Part shown: in pieces, positions 4,945 to 7,796 of the stretch
How the letters are laid out: the number at the start of each line of letters is the position of its first letter
Numbering within the stretch: position 1 is the stretch's first letter
NCBI GenBank assembly: GCA_029260155.1
Contig: JAJDDU010000387.1
Span: forward strand, 1-7,796
Length of the DNA: 7,796 nucleotides
Origin: Phycisphaerae bacterium
GTDB taxonomy: Bacteria; Planctomycetota; Phycisphaerae; UBA1845
Direction of reading: 5' to 3'
Made by a program: the position numbers and the translations under genes
The notes under the pieces: model-generated
Database searches by the model: none
Told to the model about the DNA's origin: nothing
The model's input: only the letters and a program-made list of their open reading frames with translations

Positions 4945-6810
4945 TTGAGTGTGTCACGGATGAAATGGGCTTGGATTGCCGTTGTTGTGGCCGGCGTTGG
5001 TGTTGGGGCGGCTACTTGGTTGATTCCCTCGGCCGAGAGGGCGGTTCGGTATCAGACCCCCGGTAACCTCGATCATGGATCGGCGTCGGGGTTCAACGTA
5101 TTGCTGATCACGCTGGATACCACCCGCGCCGACCGGCTGGGGTGCTACGGATACAGTGACGCAGAGACTGCGAATCTGGACGCGTTGGCTTCTTCCGGTA
5201 TTCGATTCAACGATGCGGTGACGACGGCACCGGTGACGCTTCCGGCGCATGCCTCGATTTTCACCGGACTGTACCCTCCCAATCATGGCGTTCGAAACAA
5301 CGGCGAGTTTCGCGTGCACGAGGAGAAGGTGACACTGGCGGAGGTGCTGCGCGGCCGAGGGTATGAGACCGTCGCCTTCGTGGCTTCGTTCGTGGTGGAC
5401 GCGCGTTTCGGGCTCGCCCAGGGGTTTGATCGGTACGACGATCGGATGGCACCTCCGGAACGCGGATTCGGCCAGGATCAGGAGCGGCCTGCCGACGTGA
5501 TCACCGATGCCGCCGTGACTTGGCTGGGAGCGCGCGATGCGGAAAAACCGTTCTTTGCATGGGTGCATTACTACGACCCGCACGCGCCGTACTTGCCTCA
5601 CGATGGACGATTCGGACACCGCCCGTACGACGGTGAGATTGCGTTCATGGACACGCATCTTGGCCGTCTGACTGAGGCTGTCGCGCGACAAGGCCTTGTT
5701 GACAACACGGTCATCATCGTGGTCGGCGACCACGGCGAGAACTTGGGCGAACACGATGAATCCGGACACTCGCGGTTGATTTACGACGCCGTGATGCGCG
5801 TACCGCTTATCATCTCGTGCCCGGCGATCGCCCGGCGGGAAGTAGTCGACGATGTGACGGTCAGTGTCGTTGACGTGTTTCCGACCGTTCTCGATCTGGT
5901 CGGCATCTCGCACGACGGTCGGTTGGACGGAGTCAGCCTGCTTAGTGCGCGGGAGCACTCCGACCGCGTGGTCTATATGGAGAGTATGGTGCCCTACCTC
6001 GACAATGGCTGGGCGCCTCTGTTCGCGTTGCGTGGGCGTGATCGGAAGTTCATTCTGGCGCCACGGGCTGAGTTTTACGACTTGGCGTCCGACCCGCACG
6101 AAACGGACAATCTCTACGGAAACCTGCCGGCGAACCTAGTTGACGGATGTGCCCGGCTCGAATCGGAACTGGTGGACTTGCTCTCGAATTGGCCTTCGCC
6201 GGAAGACGTCGCAGGCGCGTCCGAAGCGTTGGATCAGGAGACGACCGATCGCCTGGAGGCGTTGGGCTACGTCTCGGGCGACACCGCCGGTCCCGACCTC
6301 GGTCAGCTAGACCCGAAGGACATGATGCCCACGTGGGAGAAAATGGGGCGGGCGAAGAGGCTCTTGGCGAGCGGCAGTCAGCATGAGGCCATCGCATTAC
6401 TGACGGAGGTCGTTCGCGTCTGGCCTAGCGATCGAACAGCGTTGCGCCAGCTTGGCATGGCCTATCTGCGTGCGGGCAATCGCCGCGCCGCCGAGAAACA
6501 TCTTCGCAAGGCGGTCGAGATCAAGCCGGCGGCTGATGTCTGCCTACTGCTTGCCCAGATCATGATTCTTGAACGCCGGTTCGGGGAGGCTGAGCCATTG
6601 TTGCTGTTGGCGCTGTCCGTCGAACCCGGTCACGGCGGGGTCTATGTGGCACTTGGAGATCTGTTGGCGGCGCAAGGACGCCAAGCGGAAGCGCTGGCGG
6701 CGTATGAGAAGGCCGAGCGACTGGACCCCTATCGCGCAAAGGGTGTGGCGGAGCAGCGGATCGAGCACCTGCGGTCGAAAATGCCGAAGTCCGCGCCGCC
6801 GACGCCTTGA
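4945..6810 (+). CDS. Membrane-anchored sulfatase-fold hydrolase with Thr nucleophile and TPRs, paralogue of 625-2499
   Basis: A 621-residue protein. Residues 8-27 are a signal anchor, so the rest should lie outside the cytoplasmic membrane. Sulfatase-fold motifs in order: ITLDTTRADRLGCYG (metal ligand D58), TLPAHASIFTGLYPPNHGVR at 98-117 (Thr98 in place of formylglycine Cys/Ser, His102 in place of Arg), YYDPH (D211, H213), GDHGENLGEHDE (D262, H263), H275 and the tail EFYDLASDPHETDNL at 376-390. LEALGYVS (438-444) and LDPKDMMPTW (455-464) link to about four TPR-like units (465-597), the clearest being 499-530 and 564-597. The TxPxxxxxxTGxxPxxHG pattern resembles the nucleophile segment of NPP phosphodiesterases. 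Homology to the left-arm enzyme is evident from end to end, including LEALGYVS and DPKDMM. It follows a PEP-CTERM gene but has its own candidate promoter, and converges on the isocitrate dehydrogenase gene. True sulfatase activity is doubtful; substrate unknown. Confidence 0.9.
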   Translation: MSVSRMKWAWIAVVVAGVGVGAATWLIPSAERAVRYQTPGNLDHGSASGFNVLLITLDTTRADRLGCYGYSDAETANLDALASSGIRFNDAVTTAPVTLPAHASIFTGLYPPNHGVRNNGEFRVHEEKVTLAEVLRGRGYETVAFVASFVVDARFGLAQGFDRYDDRMAPPERGFGQDQERPADVITDAAVTWLGARDAEKPFFAWVHYYDPHAPYLPHDGRFGHRPYDGEIAFMDTHLGRLTEAVARQGLVDNTVIIVVGDHGENLGEHDESGHSRLIYDAVMRVPLIISCPAIARREVVDDVTVSVVDVFPTVLDLVGISHDGRLDGVSLLSAREHSDRVVYMESMVPYLDNGWAPLFALRGRDRKFILAPRAEFYDLASDPHETDNLYGNLPANLVDGCARLESELVDLLSNWPSPEDVAGASEALDQETTDRLEALGYVSGDTAGPDLGQLDPKDMMPTWEKMGRAKRLLASGSQHEAIALLTEVVRVWPSDRTALRQLGMAYLRAGNRRAAEKHLRKAVEIKPAADVCLLLAQIMILERRFGEAEPLLLLALSVEPGHGGVYVALGDLLAAQGRQAEALAAYEKAERLDPYRAKGVAEQRIEHLRSKMPKSAPPTP

Positions 6811-6846
6811 CGCGCGTTCGGCGTGATTGCAATTCCGTTCGTGTCC

Positions 6847-6866
6847 CCCACCGCTGAAGCGATGGG
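6847..6866. terminator. Hairpin between convergent genes, possible bidirectional terminator
   Basis: CCCA-C-CGC, loop TGAA, GCG-A-TGGG: an 8-bp inverted repeat with one mismatch lies in the 63-nt gap between the converging sulfatase and isocitrate dehydrogenase genes. There is no T-run on either side, so it may be a weak or factor-assisted terminator, or simply a 3' stability hairpin. Its location is the main argument. Confidence 0.4.
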
Positions 6867-6873
6867 CCACCCA

Positions 6874-7796
6874 CTATGCCATATGTTGGATCATGGCGTC
6901 GGCGAACTCACTGCACTTGAGCAGCTTGGCTTCGGTGCCTTCCTTGACCATCAGCCGGTGGAAGTCGTAGGTGACGGTCCGGGCTGCGATGGCGTTGTTC
7001 ATTCCCTTGATGATGAGGTCGGCTGCTTCGTCCCATCCCAAGTGGCGGAACATCATCTCGCCGGAGAGGATGATCGACCCTGGGTTGACCTTGTCCTGGT
7101 CGGTGTACTTGGGTGCGGTTCCGTGGGTTGCCTCGAAGATGGCCAAGCCCGTTTCGTAGTTGATATTGCCGCCTGGGGCGATGCCGATCCCGCCGACCTG
7201 GGCTGCGAGCGCGTCGGACAGATAGTCCCCATTGAGGTTGAGCGTTGCGATGACGTCGAATTCTTCCGGCCGGGTAAGCACCTGCTGCAGGGTGATGTCC
7301 GCGATGGCGTCTTTGACGAGCACCTTGTCGCCGGGCTTGCCGTCACAGTCGTCCCAGCCGACAGCGGTGTCGGAGAATTCCTCACGAGTCAGTTCGTATC
7401 CCCAGTCGCGGAAGGCACCCTCGGTGAACTTCATGATGTTGCCCTTATGCACCATCGTGACGCTTTTACGTTTTTGGGCCAGTGCATATCGAAGGGCTGC
7501 ACGGATCAGTCGCTTGGAGCCTTCAGAGCTAACCGGCTTGACACCGATGGCGCTGGTCTCGGGGAAGCGGATGTTCTTGACGCCCATGGCCTCTTGAAAC
7601 CACGCGATGACCTTGCGGGCCTCCGGCGAGCCGGCTTCCCATTCGATCCCCGCGTAGATGTCCTCGGTGTTCTCGCGGAAGATGACCATATCGACCATTT
7701 CGGGACGCTTCACCGGAGACGGAACGCCTTCAAAGTAACGAACGATGCGAAGGCAGGTGTAGAGATCCAGAATCTGCCGCAGGGCGACGTTCAGGG
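6874..7796 (-). CDS. icd: NADP-dependent isocitrate dehydrogenase, C-terminal three quarters (partial at window edge)
   Basis: The 306 visible codons align along their whole length with Escherichia coli Icd from Leu114 to the C-terminus. The enzyme oxidatively decarboxylates isocitrate to 2-oxoglutarate in the cytoplasmic TCA cycle. Isocitrate and metal ligands are conserved: Asn and Arg of LNVALRQ (N115, R119), R129 of CLRIVRY, R153 and Y160 of FRENTEDIYAGIE, K230 of VHKGNIMK, D283 of AIADIT, and D307/D311 of NLNGDYLSD. HGTAPKYTDQDKV (K344, Y345, V351) and TVTYDFHRL (Y391, R395) carry the NADP-specificity residues. The frame stays open to the right edge. The cut codon ends in CC, compatible with the Ser113 codon that AceK phosphorylates in E. 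coli, but it is not fully in the window. The GTG at 7711-7713 is internal, not a start. Convergent with the sulfatase gene and probably unrelated in function. Confidence 0.96.
   Translation of the reverse strand, partial: LNVALRQILDLYTCLRIVRYFEGVPSPVKRPEMVDMVIFRENTEDIYAGIEWEAGSPEARKVIAWFQEAMGVKNIRFPETSAIGVKPVSSEGSKRLIRAALRYALAQKRKSVTMVHKGNIMKFTEGAFRDWGYELTREEFSDTAVGWDDCDGKPGDKVLVKDAIADITLQQVLTRPEEFDVIATLNLNGDYLSDALAAQVGGIGIAPGGNINYETGLAIFEATHGTAPKYTDQDKVNPGSIILSGEMMFRHLGWDEAADLIIKGMNNAIAARTVTYDFHRLMVKEGTEAKLLKCSEFADAMIQHMA

Noticed and set aside
4954..6099. Long minus-strand open frame (381 codons) opposite the right sulfatase gene
   Set aside because: It lies fully antisense to conserved sulfatase motifs, its product is rich in Arg, His and Val without any recognisable domain, and such frames are common opposite GC-rich genes.
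625..6810. Recent inverted duplication of the whole module
   Set aside because: The two enzymes are similar at protein level but their DNA differs at many positions even in the active-site segment, and the PEP-CTERM bodies are unrelated; any duplication must be old.
1..7796. CRISPR arrays, insertion sequences, attachment sites, rRNA or tRNA genes
   Set aside because: Reading both strands I found no regularly spaced direct repeats, no transposase or integrase motifs, and no RNA gene signatures.

Overview
The window is GC-rich, gene-dense bacterial DNA. Two secreted proteins end in a PEP-CTERM tail of Pro-Glu-Pro, a short hydrophobic stretch and an Arg cluster. Alongside them are sulfatase-fold/TPR proteins, a CRTAC1-type FG-GAP lipoprotein and frequent GTG/TTG starts. 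Together these point to a Planctomycetota-like organism (Phycisphaerae-type lineages carry many such genes). That is an inference from family content; no phylogenetic marker in the window proves it.

Layout. Left, minus strand: a PEP-CTERM protein (2650-3282), its intrinsic terminator (2561-2604), a promoter-like site (2516-2544), a membrane-anchored sulfatase-fold protein with C-terminal TPRs (625-2499), then, overlapping its stop by 4 nt, an FG-GAP/VCBS lipoprotein that runs off the left edge (1-628). Centre: a 932-bp divergent intergenic region (3283-4214) with several inverted repeats, an AT-rich patch and one doubtful small ORF. Right, plus strand: a second PEP-CTERM protein with a PPC-like body (4215-4787), its terminator (4814-4840), a promoter-like site (4886-4914) and a second sulfatase-fold/TPR protein (4945-6810). 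Far right, convergent on the minus strand: the C-terminal three quarters of NADP-dependent isocitrate dehydrogenase (6874-7796), a housekeeping gene that probably marks the edge of the accessory block.

The striking feature is the mirror-image order around the central spacer: PEP-CTERM protein, terminator, promoter, sulfatase/TPR in both directions, with gaps of 150 and 157 nt and a TTG start on both enzymes. The two enzymes are clear paralogues along their whole length. The two PEP-CTERM proteins share only the export signal and sorting tail. Both enzymes have Thr where formylglycine sulfatases have Cys or Ser, so they may be phosphodiesterase- or transferase-like members of the alkaline phosphatase superfamily rather than true sulfatases. 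All the non-housekeeping products carry export or membrane-anchor signals, so a shared cell-envelope role is plausible. The substrate cannot be read from the sequence, and no exosortase gene is present in the window.
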